From contig JAUMXF010000009.1 of assembly GCA_030529235.1 (NCBI GenBank), positions 1-42,049 of the forward strand: a DNA stretch of 42,049 nucleotides. Reading direction: 5' to 3'. A model generated the notes under the pieces. That model did not search any database and had not been told where the DNA came from. It saw only the letters and a list, made by a program, of their open reading frames with translations. Each line of letters starts with the position of its first letter. Positions within the stretch are counted from its first letter, which is position 1. The stretch comes from Pseudomonadota bacterium (GTDB lineage: Bacteria; Desulfobacterota; Desulfovibrionia; Desulfovibrionales; Desulfomicrobiaceae). Below, in pieces: positions 16,815-26,162 of this stretch. The position numbers and the translations under genes are program-made.

Positions 16815-18209
16815 TTACCTCACGGAAACGCCTGCGCCGAGAAGGGTCAGGCCGCAGATGCGTTCCAGAAAGGCCCCCCGCCGTATGTCCGGCCGGTCCT
16901 CGCCCGGGCGCAGTGTGGATATGGATAGTTTGCCGGCCACGGCCCGGCCTTCCCCGCCATCCGGAAGAGCGGTGCGCAGGCCCCACAGATTGTGCAGCAT
17001 GAGCGGTTCACTATGTCCATCGACACCCAGATACAGGCCGATGTGGCCCGGCATCCAGACAAGCGATGCGAAAGGAACGCCCCGCGTCCGGATGGTTTCG
17101 AGCTTGGCGTCCGGAGCCAGGCCGTCCAGAGAGATGAACTGGCCGCCCTGTCTGGCCTGTTGGGCCGAATTGCGCGGCAGCCAGACGCCGAAAGGCAGGA
17201 AGAGGTCGCGCAGGGTGGAAGAGCAGTCCCGGTTTTCAAACATTCCGCCCCAGCCGTAGAGCTGCCCGGCCATGGCGTCGGCCAGTCCGGCCACGGCCCG
17301 CGCTGTCAGGGGCAGGGGCATGGGCGCGGCCTGTTGCGCGTTCAGTTCGGCTTCGCCCGCTTCGGCCCAGTTGCTCACACCCCGCACGGGGATCTTCACC
17401 CGCAAGCCCGTGGCCGTCTGCCCGTGTATGGGAAAAATGGCTCCGATATGGGTCTGGCCGAGAAAGCGCACCCCATCCATGAGCGGCGTGTCGTCCGCGA
17501 TCAGGGCCGCCATATGCCGGGATTCATATGCGGCGCGGAAATCCTTTCCGGCCAGGGCCACGTCCTCGGCGCGGGCCCAGCCGTGAGCGAAGGCCGTCTC
17601 CACGAGATACCAGGCCCGGTCGGCGGAAACATGGGTCACGAACACGGGCGTGCCGAGCCACAGGGCGCTGTTCTGGAAATAATCGAAGGGAAAACCCTCG
17701 CCCGGACGGGCCGGATCCAGAAAGAAGGGCCGCAGGGTCGGCAGGAGTCGCAGGGCGGTGTTCCGGGTGACAATGCCCGGACTGTGCATGGACGGATAGG
17801 CGGACATGTTCTGCAGGGCCACCAGACGGTCCCATCGGTCCCGCGGGTAGGGCTGCAGATTTTCCGCGTAACCCTGCTTGCCGCCGTAGGCGCGTACACC
17901 CCAGAAGGCCTGCTCCGGGGACAGGGACGACTTCTGCAGATGCCAGGGCGCGAAGAACCGCTCCAGCGCTCTGTCGTGCAGTACCGCCCGTTCGGCCTCC
18001 GGCAGCAGTGGCGCGTCCGAAAGCGGTACGGCCTCGGAGGCCAGTTGCGGCACATCGAAAACCACTTCGGGGAGAGGCTCGACGCGAGGTTCCTGAACAA
18101 TGGCCGGTTCCCTGACGGGAGGCGCTTCGGGCGACGGCGCGGGTTTGGAAGCGCAGGCGCCCGTAAACAGCAGCAGAAGCAGCAGGCAGAGTGTAAGGCG
18201 TGGTTTCAT
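16815..18209 (-). CDS. NlpC/P60 lipoprotein with bacterial SH3 domains (murein peptidase)
   Basis: A 464-residue lipoprotein: hydrophobic leader with lipobox FTGAC (Cys19), then a Pro/Glu-rich linker to about residue 50. A helical stabilising domain and two SH3-like segments follow (~85-285), then an NlpC/P60 cysteine-peptidase domain with Cys329 (NRDCSSTLRDL), His389 (MPGHIGLYLG) and His406 (LMLHNLWG). Family members cut gamma-D-Glu-diaminopimelate bonds in peptidoglycan fragments, and I recall that a Desulfovibrio member of this layout has a solved structure. Membrane-anchored, acting in the periplasm on wall turnover or recycling. Confidence 0.9.
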   Translation of the reverse strand: MKPRLTLCLLLLLLFTGACASKPAPSPEAPPVREPAIVQEPRVEPLPEVVFDVPQLASEAVPLSDAPLLPEAERAVLHDRALERFFAPWHLQKSSLSPEQAFWGVRAYGGKQGYAENLQPYPRDRWDRLVALQNMSAYPSMHSPGIVTRNTALRLLPTLRPFFLDPARPGEGFPFDYFQNSALWLGTPVFVTHVSADRAWYLVETAFAHGWARAEDVALAGKDFRAAYESRHMAALIADDTPLMDGVRFLGQTHIGAIFPIHGQTATGLRVKIPVRGVSNWAEAGEAELNAQQAAPMPLPLTARAVAGLADAMAGQLYGWGGMFENRDCSSTLRDLFLPFGVWLPRNSAQQARQGGQFISLDGLAPDAKLETIRTRGVPFASLVWMPGHIGLYLGVDGHSEPLMLHNLWGLRTALPDGGEGRAVAGKLSISTLRPGEDRPDIRRGAFLERICGLTLLGAGVSVR

Positions 18210-18298
18210 GGGCGGCTCGCTGGAAGACGGGCAACGCGCTTACGCCTGTTCCGGCCAGCAAAGGGAACCTGCCGGAAACATGGCGCGGCGTGCGGCCG

Positions 18299-19165
18299 TC
18301 AGTACACCTTCCATTTGGAGAAGCCCTTGCCGATGACGTTGAAGGTGTTCTCAAAAATGACGAAGGCGTCCGGGTCCAGGGTGAAGATCATCTCCTCTAG
18401 CTTTTTCTGCTGCAGGTTGTTGACCACCGTCATGACCACCTGCTTGGGCTGGTCCGTGTAGCCGCCCCGTCCTTCCAGAATGGTCACCCCGCGCTGGGCC
18501 CCCTCGATGATGGCCCGGGAAATGGCCTGGGCCTGGTTGGAGATGATGAAGACCAGTTTGCGCTGGTTGAACATGCTCAGCACATGGTCCGTGACCTGGC
18601 CGCTGACAAATACCGATATCAGGGAGTACATGACCACGTCCGTGTCCATGAGCCAGAAGCCCACGCCGAACACGCACATATTGAACAGAAAGCCGATCTG
18701 CCCGATTCTGAACCCGAAGCGCTGGTGCAGGATCACGGCGATGATATCGAGGCCGCCCGTGGAGCCGAAAGAGCGCAGGGCCGTGCCGACGCCTCCGCCG
18801 AGCAGGGCTCCCGCGGCGATGGCCGCCAGCAGGTTGTCCTCTATGGGCAGGACCACGGAGGACAGCAGCTCCATCCAGATGGAGACGGCCGCCATGCCGT
18901 AGGCCGTATACAGCACGAATCTGCGGCTGACCAGGAACCAGCCGCCTATGGCTATGGGTATGTTCAGAAAGAGCAGCCACAGGCCCGGACTCAGGGTGCT
19001 CGTGAAGTAGTAGAAGAGCAGACTGATGCCCGAAACGCCGCCGGACAGAAATCCGTGCGGCACAGCCACGCTCTGGATGCTCAGGGCCACCAGCGAGCTG
19101 CCCAGGGTCAGCAGGAACAGGTTCCACGGAATGGAAAAAGCGTAGATGCGTAGTTTTGAATTCAT
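18299..19165 (-). CDS. YitT-family membrane protein with DUF2179 domain
   Basis: A 288-residue inner-membrane protein; start 19165 chosen for GGAAGG just upstream. It has about five hydrophobic segments in the first ~190 residues, with the family signature VAVPHGFLSGGVSGISLLFYY and FGSTGGLDIIAVILHQRFG. A soluble C-terminal DUF2179 domain follows (~200-288; GVTILEGRGGYT, KQVVMTVVNNLQQKKLEE, DPDAFVIFENTFNVIGKGF). Function of the family is unresolved; a transporter or ligand-sensing role is often suggested. It follows the rhomboid gene by 91 bases without a visible terminator. Confidence 0.92.
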   Translation of the reverse strand: MNSKLRIYAFSIPWNLFLLTLGSSLVALSIQSVAVPHGFLSGGVSGISLLFYYFTSTLSPGLWLLFLNIPIAIGGWFLVSRRFVLYTAYGMAAVSIWMELLSSVVLPIEDNLLAAIAAGALLGGGVGTALRSFGSTGGLDIIAVILHQRFGFRIGQIGFLFNMCVFGVGFWLMDTDVVMYSLISVFVSGQVTDHVLSMFNQRKLVFIISNQAQAISRAIIEGAQRGVTILEGRGGYTDQPKQVVMTVVNNLQQKKLEEMIFTLDPDAFVIFENTFNVIGKGFSKWKVY

Positions 19166-19256
19166 GCGGCCTTCCATGCCCCGTGTGTGAAGGCTATGTC
19201 CAGTCTTTCGGGAGAGGTTTTTCCGGCGGATGCCCATGTTTTCCACCCTGTTGTTT

Positions 19257-20123
19257 TTACGCTGCCGCAGCCAGGCTCCAGGCCCAGCAGGACAGGGCCG
19301 CCCCGGATCCTCCCGCCGCGAGATTGAGACCGCGCCATCCGTCCGCTTTCCGCCGCCCGGGCACCAGGCCGACAGGAAGGCCGCACAGCAGCCCGAACAG
19401 ATGAGCCCCCACATCCACTCTCTCTTCTCCCGCTCCCAGCATGGCCAACAGGCTCAGGGCGAAGCCGAGAGACAGAAAGAGAATCCGCATGCGCCCCCCG
19501 GGTTTCAGGGCTCCGGCTCCACCCGCCAGCACGCCGACAAGGCCGAAGACGCCCGTGGACGCGCCCACGCTCAGATGCCCCGGCCCCTGTATCCAGGCGT
19601 TGACGGCATTACCCAGGGTCCCCGTGAGCACGAAAAGGCCCCATGTCAGCCCGGAGCCCAGACGCCTGCTCAGCAGGATGCCGAGCAGGGACAGGGCCGC
19701 GGCGTTGGAAAGCAGATGTCCGGCGTCGGCGTGCAGAAAGAGGGCGGTCACGCAGCGCCACCATTCCCCGTGCAGAATCCGCCCTGAGTCGGCCCGGCCG
19801 TTCAGGTACCAGTCCGGGCGCGGGCCGGATTGCGGGTCCAGCCAGAGGGTCAGGAGCACGCATCCGCCCACGATCAGCAGGGAAACCCAGGAATTGTCGG
19901 GCAGGGGCTCGGGGCGCGGCAGGGGCCGGTTCTCGCGCTCGTAGGCCATGATTTCCGCACAGGCCGCCTGGGCCATGGCCGGGGAAACCAGAAGACGCGG
20001 CCCGGCTTCCGTCCGGCACAGAATGCCCTGAGATTGCAGAACCAGCATCCAGGTCCGCATGGTTTTCCTGTCAGGGAGGCTCTCCCCGCCGCCGGGGACC
20101 AGCATGGGCAGAATGTCGATCAC
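19257..20123 (-). CDS. Rhomboid intramembrane serine protease
   Basis: A 288-residue membrane protease. Catalytic Ser189 lies in VGASTGVFG and catalytic His241 in DVGAHLFGLL; the oxyanion-side HADAGHLLSN motif is at 131-140. Six or seven membrane segments span ~78-288. The first ~70 residues are a soluble N-terminal domain with a helical look (KTMRTWMLVLQSQGILCRTE), which may bind substrate or regulate access. The gene starts with GTG, overlapping the ydcF-like stop as GTGA, so translation is coupled. Confidence 0.93.
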   Translation of the reverse strand: MIDILPMLVPGGGESLPDRKTMRTWMLVLQSQGILCRTEAGPRLLVSPAMAQAACAEIMAYERENRPLPRPEPLPDNSWVSLLIVGGCVLLTLWLDPQSGPRPDWYLNGRADSGRILHGEWWRCVTALFLHADAGHLLSNAAALSLLGILLSRRLGSGLTWGLFVLTGTLGNAVNAWIQGPGHLSVGASTGVFGLVGVLAGGAGALKPGGRMRILFLSLGFALSLLAMLGAGEERVDVGAHLFGLLCGLPVGLVPGRRKADGWRGLNLAAGGSGAALSCWAWSLAAAA

Positions 20124-20911
20124 GGGGAATCGTCGAAGGAAATCTGTCCGCGCAGGAAGGACCAGGCAAGGCCCAGGTATTCATGCACGGCCAGATGGCA
20201 GGTCTCTATGTTCACCGCGCGGGGCAGCAGGTACTCGGACTCGCCCCGGCACCGGTAATACGCGGGCGCGGGCAGGGGGCGCAGCCCCTCGTGACGGAAC
20301 AGCTTCACGGACCGGGGCATGTGCGAGGCCGATGTGACCAATACGAAGGGTTCGTCGCCCACGATGTCTTTGATCTGCACGGCCTCGTCATGGGTGTCCA
20401 TGGTTTTGTCCGCAAGGATGATGCGCCCCGGATCGAATCCCAGGCCGAGGGCGGCCTTGGCCATGACCTGGGCATTGGGTTGTTCGTCCCGGAGCGCCCC
20501 GCCACTTAGAACCAGCACCGAGTCCTGAAAATGTCCGGCCACGCGCAGACCCTCGGCCAGACGGAACAGGGCCGCTTCCTCCAGCATGGCCGCCGGGGGC
20601 AGCAGGGGATTGGTGTGATGCCCCGAGCCCAGCACCACCACCCATTTCACCGGAGTTCCGGCCACGGCCGGGTCGGACAGGTTCAGGGCCGGATGACGCT
20701 GTTCCAGCGGCTCCATCAGCCATGCGGCGACGGTATTCAGGGAAAAGGCGTACAGCAGGGCCGTGCCGATGGCAAAAGGAGCCACCGCGTCCCGGAGACG
20801 GCGCAGAAAAATATGCAGAAAACCGAGAGCGAAAAAAAGCAGGCAGATTGACAGCGGCATGAGCAGAGCGCCGATGATTTTCTTGAGTATGAAGCCGATG
20901 GAAAGGTTCAT
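20120..20911 (-). CDS. YdcF/ElyC-family (DUF218) membrane protein
   Basis: The 263-residue protein has two hydrophobic N-terminal segments (IGALLMPLSICLLFFALGFL and an ALLYAFSLNTVAAWL stretch) and a DUF218 domain from about residue 95. Its marks are VVVLGSGH, LSGGALRDEQPNAQVMAKAALGLG, DKTMDTHDEAVQIKD and FVLVTSASHMPRSVKLFRHEGL. In E. coli, ElyC affects envelope integrity and lipid-carrier use for wall polymers; SanA and YdcF are relatives. The start overlaps the aroC stop (ATGA). Confidence 0.92.
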   Translation of the reverse strand: MNLSIGFILKKIIGALLMPLSICLLFFALGFLHIFLRRLRDAVAPFAIGTALLYAFSLNTVAAWLMEPLEQRHPALNLSDPAVAGTPVKWVVVLGSGHHTNPLLPPAAMLEEAALFRLAEGLRVAGHFQDSVLVLSGGALRDEQPNAQVMAKAALGLGFDPGRIILADKTMDTHDEAVQIKDIVGDEPFVLVTSASHMPRSVKLFRHEGLRPLPAPAYYRCRGESEYLLPRAVNIETCHLAVHEYLGLAWSFLRGQISFDDSP

Positions 20912-21972
20912 TGCCCGCCCTCCATGCGCCGTTGCAGCAGCACGGCGTCGGCCAGCACCAGCCGGACCATGGCCGCAAGCACGGGCACGATGCGCGGGAT
21001 GGCGCAGACATCATGCCTGCCGCCCACGCGCACATATGTCTCCCGGCCGGAGCGGTCCACGGTCGGCTGCTCTCTGGCAATGGAAGCGATGGGCTTGACG
21101 GCGGCCCGGAGCACGATGTCCTGACCCGTGGATATACCCGCCAGAATGCCTCCGGCGTTGTTGGACAGGAAACCTTCCGCGTGTATGGGGTCGTTGTTTT
21201 CGCTGCCCGAAGCGCGCGCCGCCGCGAATCCGGAGCCGATCTCCACGCCCTTGACCGCGCCCACGCTCATGACGGCGGCGGCCAGACGGGCGTCGAGCTT
21301 GTCGAAGACCGGCTCGCCAAGTCCCGCGGGCACGCCTGTGGCCCGCACTTCGACAATGCCGCCCACGGTGTCTCCGTGGGAAACGGCTTCCCGGATCACT
21401 TGTTCCCACTTTGGCGCCGCATCGGGGGCGGCCGCGAAAAAAGGACGGTCCTGAGCGCCGTCCAGGTCCGTTTCCCCGGCAGGCACGCCGCCCAGTTCCA
21501 CGGCGGCGGCCCGGACAGCCACTCCGATGGTGTCCAGAAAGGCTCCGGCCACGGCTCCGCCCGCCACGCGGGAGACGGTTTCCCGGCCCGAAGACCGTCC
21601 GCCGCCCCGGTAATCCCGCAGGCCGTACTTGGCCTCGTAACTCATGTCGCCGTGACCGGGGCGGAATATATTTTTGATGGCCTCGTAATCGCGGGAGCGC
21701 TGGTCCGTGTTTTCCACGGCAAAGCCGATGCTCGTGCCCGTGGTCCGGCCCTCGAAAACCCCGGACAGCAGCCGGATCCGGTCTGCTTCCGCGCGCGCGG
21801 TGACGGCCGTCCCGCCCTGGCCCGGACGGCGTCTGTCCAGTTCGGCCTGAATCATGGCCTCGCTCAGTCCGATTCCGGCCGGGCAGCCGTCCACAACGCC
21901 GCCCAGCGCCGGACCATGGGATTCCCCGAATGTGGTCAGCCGGAAAAGTACGCCGAAAGTATTGCCCGCCAC
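20908..21972 (-). CDS. aroC: Chorismate synthase
   Basis: Converts EPSP to chorismate, the last common step to aromatic amino acids, using reduced FMN. With the GTG start at 21972 (GGGAGGACAG just upstream) the protein is 354 residues, the normal size; the longer frame upstream has no support. The family start NTFGVLFRLTTFGESHGPALGG is clear, followed by DRRRPGQGG, RPGHGDMSYEAKYG, RDYRGGGRSSGRETVSRVAGGA and GGILAGISTGQDI near the C-terminus. It sits between trmH-type and ydcF-type genes in a tight operon. Confidence 0.97.
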   Translation of the reverse strand: MAGNTFGVLFRLTTFGESHGPALGGVVDGCPAGIGLSEAMIQAELDRRRPGQGGTAVTARAEADRIRLLSGVFEGRTTGTSIGFAVENTDQRSRDYEAIKNIFRPGHGDMSYEAKYGLRDYRGGGRSSGRETVSRVAGGAVAGAFLDTIGVAVRAAAVELGGVPAGETDLDGAQDRPFFAAAPDAAPKWEQVIREAVSHGDTVGGIVEVRATGVPAGLGEPVFDKLDARLAAAVMSVGAVKGVEIGSGFAAARASGSENNDPIHAEGFLSNNAGGILAGISTGQDIVLRAAVKPIASIAREQPTVDRSGRETYVRVGGRHDVCAIPRIVPVLAAMVRLVLADAVLLQRRMEGGQ

Positions 21973-22013
21973 CTGTCCTCCCGTCTGTCTTCCGTACCCG
22001 CTGAAACAGGACG

Positions 22014-22619
22014 TCAGTACGCCTTGCCCCGCTTGCACCAGTCCGCGTACAGCGCCTCGCGCTCTCCGGCGGACCAGGCGCACCTGTCATACATGCCCGC
22101 CGCGCGGCGCTGGCGCATGGCCTCATACAGGATGGCCGCCGCGGCCACCGAAACATTCAGGCTCTGCACCATGCCGAACATGGGGATATATATTTCATCG
22201 GGCACGTGCCGCCGCACATCCGGATCCATGCCCCGGTGTTCGTTGCCCAACACCACGGCCGTGGGTCGGGTGAAATCCACCTCCATCACCGGCCGCGCCG
22301 AAGCCCCGAAGCCCGTGCCCACGATCTGCATGCCCTGTCCGCGCAGAGAGGCGATCATGGCTTCGGCGTCGCGGTGCCGGGTCTGTTCCACCCATTTCTT
22401 GGCCGAACCCGAAGAGCTGTTGGCCAGAGCGGGGAAGCTTTCCCTGGTGTAATAGAGATGCACGCCGAACACGCCGAAGGCGTCGCAGCTGCGCAGAATG
22501 GCCGAGACGTTGTGGGGATCGTGGATGTTGTTCAGCACCAGGGTCAGATCCGGCTGGCGTTTTTCCAGTACGCTTTGCAGCCGGACCTTGCGGGCGTCGG
22601 TCAGATATCTGTCGGGCAT
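22014..22619 (-). CDS. SpoU/TrmH-family 2'-O-ribose RNA methyltransferase
   Basis: A 201-residue SPOUT methyltransferase using S-adenosylmethionine. Motif 1 is NNIHDPHNVSAILRSCDAFGV (~30-50), motif 2 VVLGNEHRGMD, and motif 3 IPMFGMVQSLNVSVAAAAILYE, forming the trefoil-knot cofactor site. Its size and the C-terminal YADWCKRG end best fit TrmH, which methylates G18 of tRNAs; an rRNA target cannot be excluded. The start overlaps the tlyA-type stop by 19 bases. Confidence 0.93.
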   Translation of the reverse strand: MPDRYLTDARKVRLQSVLEKRQPDLTLVLNNIHDPHNVSAILRSCDAFGVFGVHLYYTRESFPALANSSSGSAKKWVEQTRHRDAEAMIASLRGQGMQIVGTGFGASARPVMEVDFTRPTAVVLGNEHRGMDPDVRRHVPDEIYIPMFGMVQSLNVSVAAAAILYEAMRQRRAAGMYDRCAWSAGEREALYADWCKRGKAY

Positions 22620-23422
22620 GTTTGCGGATGAGCGGCCGTCGGCCGGGAAGATGTCGAAATTTTCATGTTTTCGCCGGACCGCGCGAGGCGCAGCACATAT
22701 TCCTGATTTCCCTTGGGACCCTTCACTCCGGCGGGCAGCGCGCCCAGATCCGTCAGGCCGAGTTCCGTGCGGGCGAATTCCCGGATTTCCTCCACGGCCC
22801 GCCGTTGCAACTCTTCCGAGCGGACGACGCCCTTGACCGCATGTTCCGGCCCCAGCTCGAACTGCGGCTTGACCAGGGCCAGTACCTGGCCACTCTCTTT
22901 CAGAAACCGGACGCAGGGCGGCAGAATGAGTTTCAGGGAGATGAAAGAGCAGTCCGCCACGACCAGATCCACCTGTTCGGGGAGCAGATCGGGCGTGGCG
23001 TGGCGCAGATTGACGCGCTCCAGATTGATCACCCGTTCGTCCTGCACCAGCTTCCAGTGCAGCTGGCCGTGACCCACGTCCACGGCGTAGACCCGCTTCG
23101 CTCCGGCCTGCAACAGGCAGTCCGTGAATCCGCCCGTGGACGCGCCCGCGTCAAGAGCGGTCAGACCGGCGACATCCAGGCCGAAACCCTCCAGCGCCGA
23201 GAGCAGCTTGTACCCGCCGCGCGAGACGAAGCGTTCACCCTGCCGGACATCCAGCTCCGCCGTGCGCGGCACCTGCTGCCCCGGCTTGGCCACCGGCGTT
23301 CTGCGGCCGTTTCGCGTCAGAAACACCTGCCCGGCCATGATCAGTCGTTTGGCCTTTTCCCGGCTTTCGGCCAGCCCCTGCTCGGCCATGACCACGTCGG
23401 CGCGGTCCAGGTTCCCGGCCAT
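22601..23422 (-). CDS. tlyA: TlyA-family S4/FtsJ RNA methyltransferase
   Basis: A 273-residue protein: S4 RNA-binding domain at ~5-65 (RADVVMAEQGLAESREKAKRLIMAGQVFL) and an FtsJ-like Rossmann methyltransferase from ~75 (FVSRGGYKLLSALEGFG, AGASTGGFTDCLL as the SAM loop, DVGHGQLHWKL, ADCSFISL, LVKPQFE). TlyA proteins 2'-O-methylate 16S and sometimes 23S rRNA and affect capreomycin sensitivity; some annotated hemolysins are this enzyme. It is placed three bases after glgP and overlaps trmH. Confidence 0.93.
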   Translation of the reverse strand: MAGNLDRADVVMAEQGLAESREKAKRLIMAGQVFLTRNGRRTPVAKPGQQVPRTAELDVRQGERFVSRGGYKLLSALEGFGLDVAGLTALDAGASTGGFTDCLLQAGAKRVYAVDVGHGQLHWKLVQDERVINLERVNLRHATPDLLPEQVDLVVADCSFISLKLILPPCVRFLKESGQVLALVKPQFELGPEHAVKGVVRSEELQRRAVEEIREFARTELGLTDLGALPAGVKGPKGNQEYVLRLARSGENMKISTSSRPTAAHPQTCPTDI

Positions 23423-23425
23423 GCC

Positions 23426-26002
23426 CTACCCCTGCACGGCTTCATCGGCCCAGAAGATGAGTCCCAGACTGTGCGGGTCGCGCAGAAGCGGATGACAGGG
23501 CAGAATCCGCACCGTGAACCCGAATTTGCCCGCAGACAGCGGCTTGGCCGAGCCCCGGTAGATGTGCCAGCCGTCCTCGGTTTGCCCTTCGGGATGCATG
23601 ATGAACGTGGACCGGCTCGAAAAGCTCCCGGTGTAGTCAAGAGGGCCGGTGTATATTTCCACCTGAATGTCCGCGATATCCAGATCCCGCACCAAAATTT
23701 CGGCGCTGACTTCCAGATCTTCGCCCACGAACATTTCCCCGTTCGAGCCGCTGCGGATGTTGCGGATACCCAGCTCTCCCCAGCTGGTCAGAAGCTTCAT
23801 GCGCCACTCGGCCAGTTCTCTGGCCGGGCGGTGCCCGTCGGCCGACAGGCGGGCGTAGCTGTCGCTGGACGGCAGATAGGCCCGCCGGGCGTATTCCTCC
23901 ACCATGCGGTGCCCGTTGAACACCGGTCCCAGAAGCTTCAGGGCCTGCTTCATGCGCTGCGCCCAGCGCCGGGGGAAGGAACTCTGTCCGCGTTCATAGA
24001 AAAGCGGAATGACGTCATTCTCCAGAATGTTGTACAGAATCTGGCTCTCCACGAAATCCTGGTATTCCAGGTCGTCGTACTTCTCGGCGTTGCCGATGGC
24101 CCAGCCCACGCTGTTGTCGGGCATCCAGGCCTCGTCCCACCAGCCGTCCAGAGTGCTCAGGTTCAGCACGCCGTTGGCCATGGCCTTCATGCCGCTGGTG
24201 CCGCAGGCTTCCAGAGGACGGCGGGGGTTGTTCAGCCATACATCGCAGCCCTGCACCAGATGCCGGGCCACCTGTATGTCGTAGTCCTCCAGAAAGACCA
24301 TCTTGGCCTGCGTGTCCTTGGCCTGACACAGGGCTATCAGTTCCTGGATGATCTTCTTCCCTTCGTTGTCCCTGGGATGGGCCTTGCCCGCGAAAATGAA
24401 CTGGATGGGCCGGGCCGGATTGGACATGAGCCGTTTCAGGCGGTCGTCGTCCTTGAGCAGCAGGTAGGCCCGCTTGTACGAGGCGAAGCGGCGGGCGAAG
24501 CCGATGGTCAGGGCTTCGGGATCGAGCACGTTCTCCGCGATTTCCAGCTCCCAGCTGCGGCCGCCCCGGGAAATGATCTGCTTCTGCATCCGGCGCCGCA
24601 CGAAATCCACCAGCCGCTCCCGCAGCCGTTCGTGAGTGCGCCACAGCTCGATGTCCGGAATGGTGCCGAATTTTTCCCCCACCCGCTCGCAGTCCGGATC
24701 CTCTCTCCAGGACTGTCCCAGAAAGCGGTCGTAGAGCATGGACATTTCCGGCGCCACCCAGGAGGGGAAGTGAATCCCGTTGGTCACGGAGGTGATGGGC
24801 ACGTCCTTTTCCGGGTACTGGGGCCAGACTCTGGCCCACATTTTCCGGGAAACCTCGCCGTGCAGGCGGCTTACGCCGTTATTGAACCTCGACAGGCGCA
24901 GGGCCAGCACCGTCATGCAGAAGGTTTCGCTGTCATCGCGGGTATTTTCCCGCCCCAGGGCCAGAAAGACCTTCCAGGAAAGGCCCAGATCGGCGGCGTA
25001 TTCCTGAAAATAGCGCTCCATGAGCTCCACCGGGAAGCGGTCGTTGCCCGCCGGGACCGGGGTGTGCGTGGTGAACACGGAACTCTGGGCCACCAGTTCC
25101 ATGGCGGCCTCGAAACTCAGACCCCGCTCGTGCATGAGCGCCCGGATGCGCTCCAGACCGGCGAAGGCGGAATGTCCCTCGTTCATGTGGATGACCCGGG
25201 GCGACATGCCCATGGCTTCCAGAGCCTTGACCCCGCCGATGCCCAGCAGAAATTCCTGCATGATCCGCATTTCCAGATCGCCGCCGTAGAGCTGGGCCGT
25301 TATTTCCCTGCGGTCCGGCGTGTTTTCGGCGACATTGGTATCCATGAGGAACAGGGGAATCCGGCCCACGTCGGCCCGCCAGATGCGGAAGAAAAGCGGC
25401 CGCCCCTGCATGACGATGCGCACTCTGAGCGGCTCGGCGTTGGCGTCCAGTACGGGAGAAAGGGGCATCTCCTCGAAATCGTTGACCTGGTAGCGTTCCT
25501 GCTGCCAGCCGTCATGGGTCAGATACTGCCGGAAAAAACCGCGCTGGTAGCAGAGTCCCACGCCCACCAGGGGGATGTTCAGGTCGCTGGCGGACTTGAG
25601 ATGGTCTCCCGCCAGAATGCCCAGTCCTCCGGAATACACGGGCAGACACTGGGCGATGCCGTACTCGGCGCTGAAATAGGCCACCACCGGCCCCTGCCCC
25701 AGGCTGTCGAAACCGGCGGAACCGAGTTTCTCCATATATTTCCGGAAGTTCGCGGCAACGGTTGACAGGCGGTCCAGGAAAAATTCATCCTCCGCCAGTT
25801 CTTCCAGCATGCCCTGGGGCAGGTGGTTCAGGAACCGGACGGGGTTGTGTTCGCTCTTTTCCCACAGCTCCCTGTCCATCTGGGCGAAAAAGTCTTCCAC
25901 CTCGTGGTGCCAGGAGAAATACAGATTATGCGCCAGGTCCTTCAGCGGTTGCAGCCTTTCCGGCAGTTTGGGCACAACGGTATAGGTGTGGAGCGGTTGC
26001 AT
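23426..26002 (-). CDS. glgP: Alpha-glucan (glycogen) phosphorylase, short bacterial form
   Basis: Releases glucose-1-phosphate from glycogen or maltodextrins using phosphate and pyridoxal phosphate. The 858 residues fit the bacterial/archaeal GT35 group with an N-terminal DUF3417 region (LKDLAHNLYFSWHHEVEDFF). Further landmarks are FSAEYGIAQCLPVYSGGLGILAGDHLKSASDL (~108-140), the His-rich IHMNEGHSAF, VTNGIHFPSW, FAGKAHPRDNEGK, and the cofactor lysine in EACGTSGMKAMANG. GGAG lies upstream of the ATG at 26002 within GGGAGAAACCC. First gene of the glgP-tlyA-trmH-aroC-ydcF-rhomboid run. Confidence 0.96.
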   Translation of the reverse strand: MQPLHTYTVVPKLPERLQPLKDLAHNLYFSWHHEVEDFFAQMDRELWEKSEHNPVRFLNHLPQGMLEELAEDEFFLDRLSTVAANFRKYMEKLGSAGFDSLGQGPVVAYFSAEYGIAQCLPVYSGGLGILAGDHLKSASDLNIPLVGVGLCYQRGFFRQYLTHDGWQQERYQVNDFEEMPLSPVLDANAEPLRVRIVMQGRPLFFRIWRADVGRIPLFLMDTNVAENTPDRREITAQLYGGDLEMRIMQEFLLGIGGVKALEAMGMSPRVIHMNEGHSAFAGLERIRALMHERGLSFEAAMELVAQSSVFTTHTPVPAGNDRFPVELMERYFQEYAADLGLSWKVFLALGRENTRDDSETFCMTVLALRLSRFNNGVSRLHGEVSRKMWARVWPQYPEKDVPITSVTNGIHFPSWVAPEMSMLYDRFLGQSWREDPDCERVGEKFGTIPDIELWRTHERLRERLVDFVRRRMQKQIISRGGRSWELEIAENVLDPEALTIGFARRFASYKRAYLLLKDDDRLKRLMSNPARPIQFIFAGKAHPRDNEGKKIIQELIALCQAKDTQAKMVFLEDYDIQVARHLVQGCDVWLNNPRRPLEACGTSGMKAMANGVLNLSTLDGWWDEAWMPDNSVGWAIGNAEKYDDLEYQDFVESQILYNILENDVIPLFYERGQSSFPRRWAQRMKQALKLLGPVFNGHRMVEEYARRAYLPSSDSYARLSADGHRPARELAEWRMKLLTSWGELGIRNIRSGSNGEMFVGEDLEVSAEILVRDLDIADIQVEIYTGPLDYTGSFSSRSTFIMHPEGQTEDGWHIYRGSAKPLSAGKFGFTVRILPCHPLLRDPHSLGLIFWADEAVQG

Positions 26003-26162
26003 GGGTTTCTCCCCGGGGTGCTGGAGGTTGCGGATGGTGCAGGGCCTTTTTCCGGAGGGGCGTCTCCGCCCGGAAGCGGCGCGTGCGCCGGAACATATGG
26101 CTCCTGAACGATATTTGAACTTTTTGGGGCGTGAGCGCCAGAGAAAATTTTACGGAGGACGC

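Noticed and set aside
22622-25765. 1047-residue frame antisense to tlyA and glgP
   Set aside because: It runs across two confidently identified genes and has no domain motifs; typical mirror frame in high-GC DNA.
25986-26162. N-terminal extension of dut
   Set aside because: A strong GGAGG site lies just before the ATG at 26163, and the resulting 158 residues match the usual dUTPase size.
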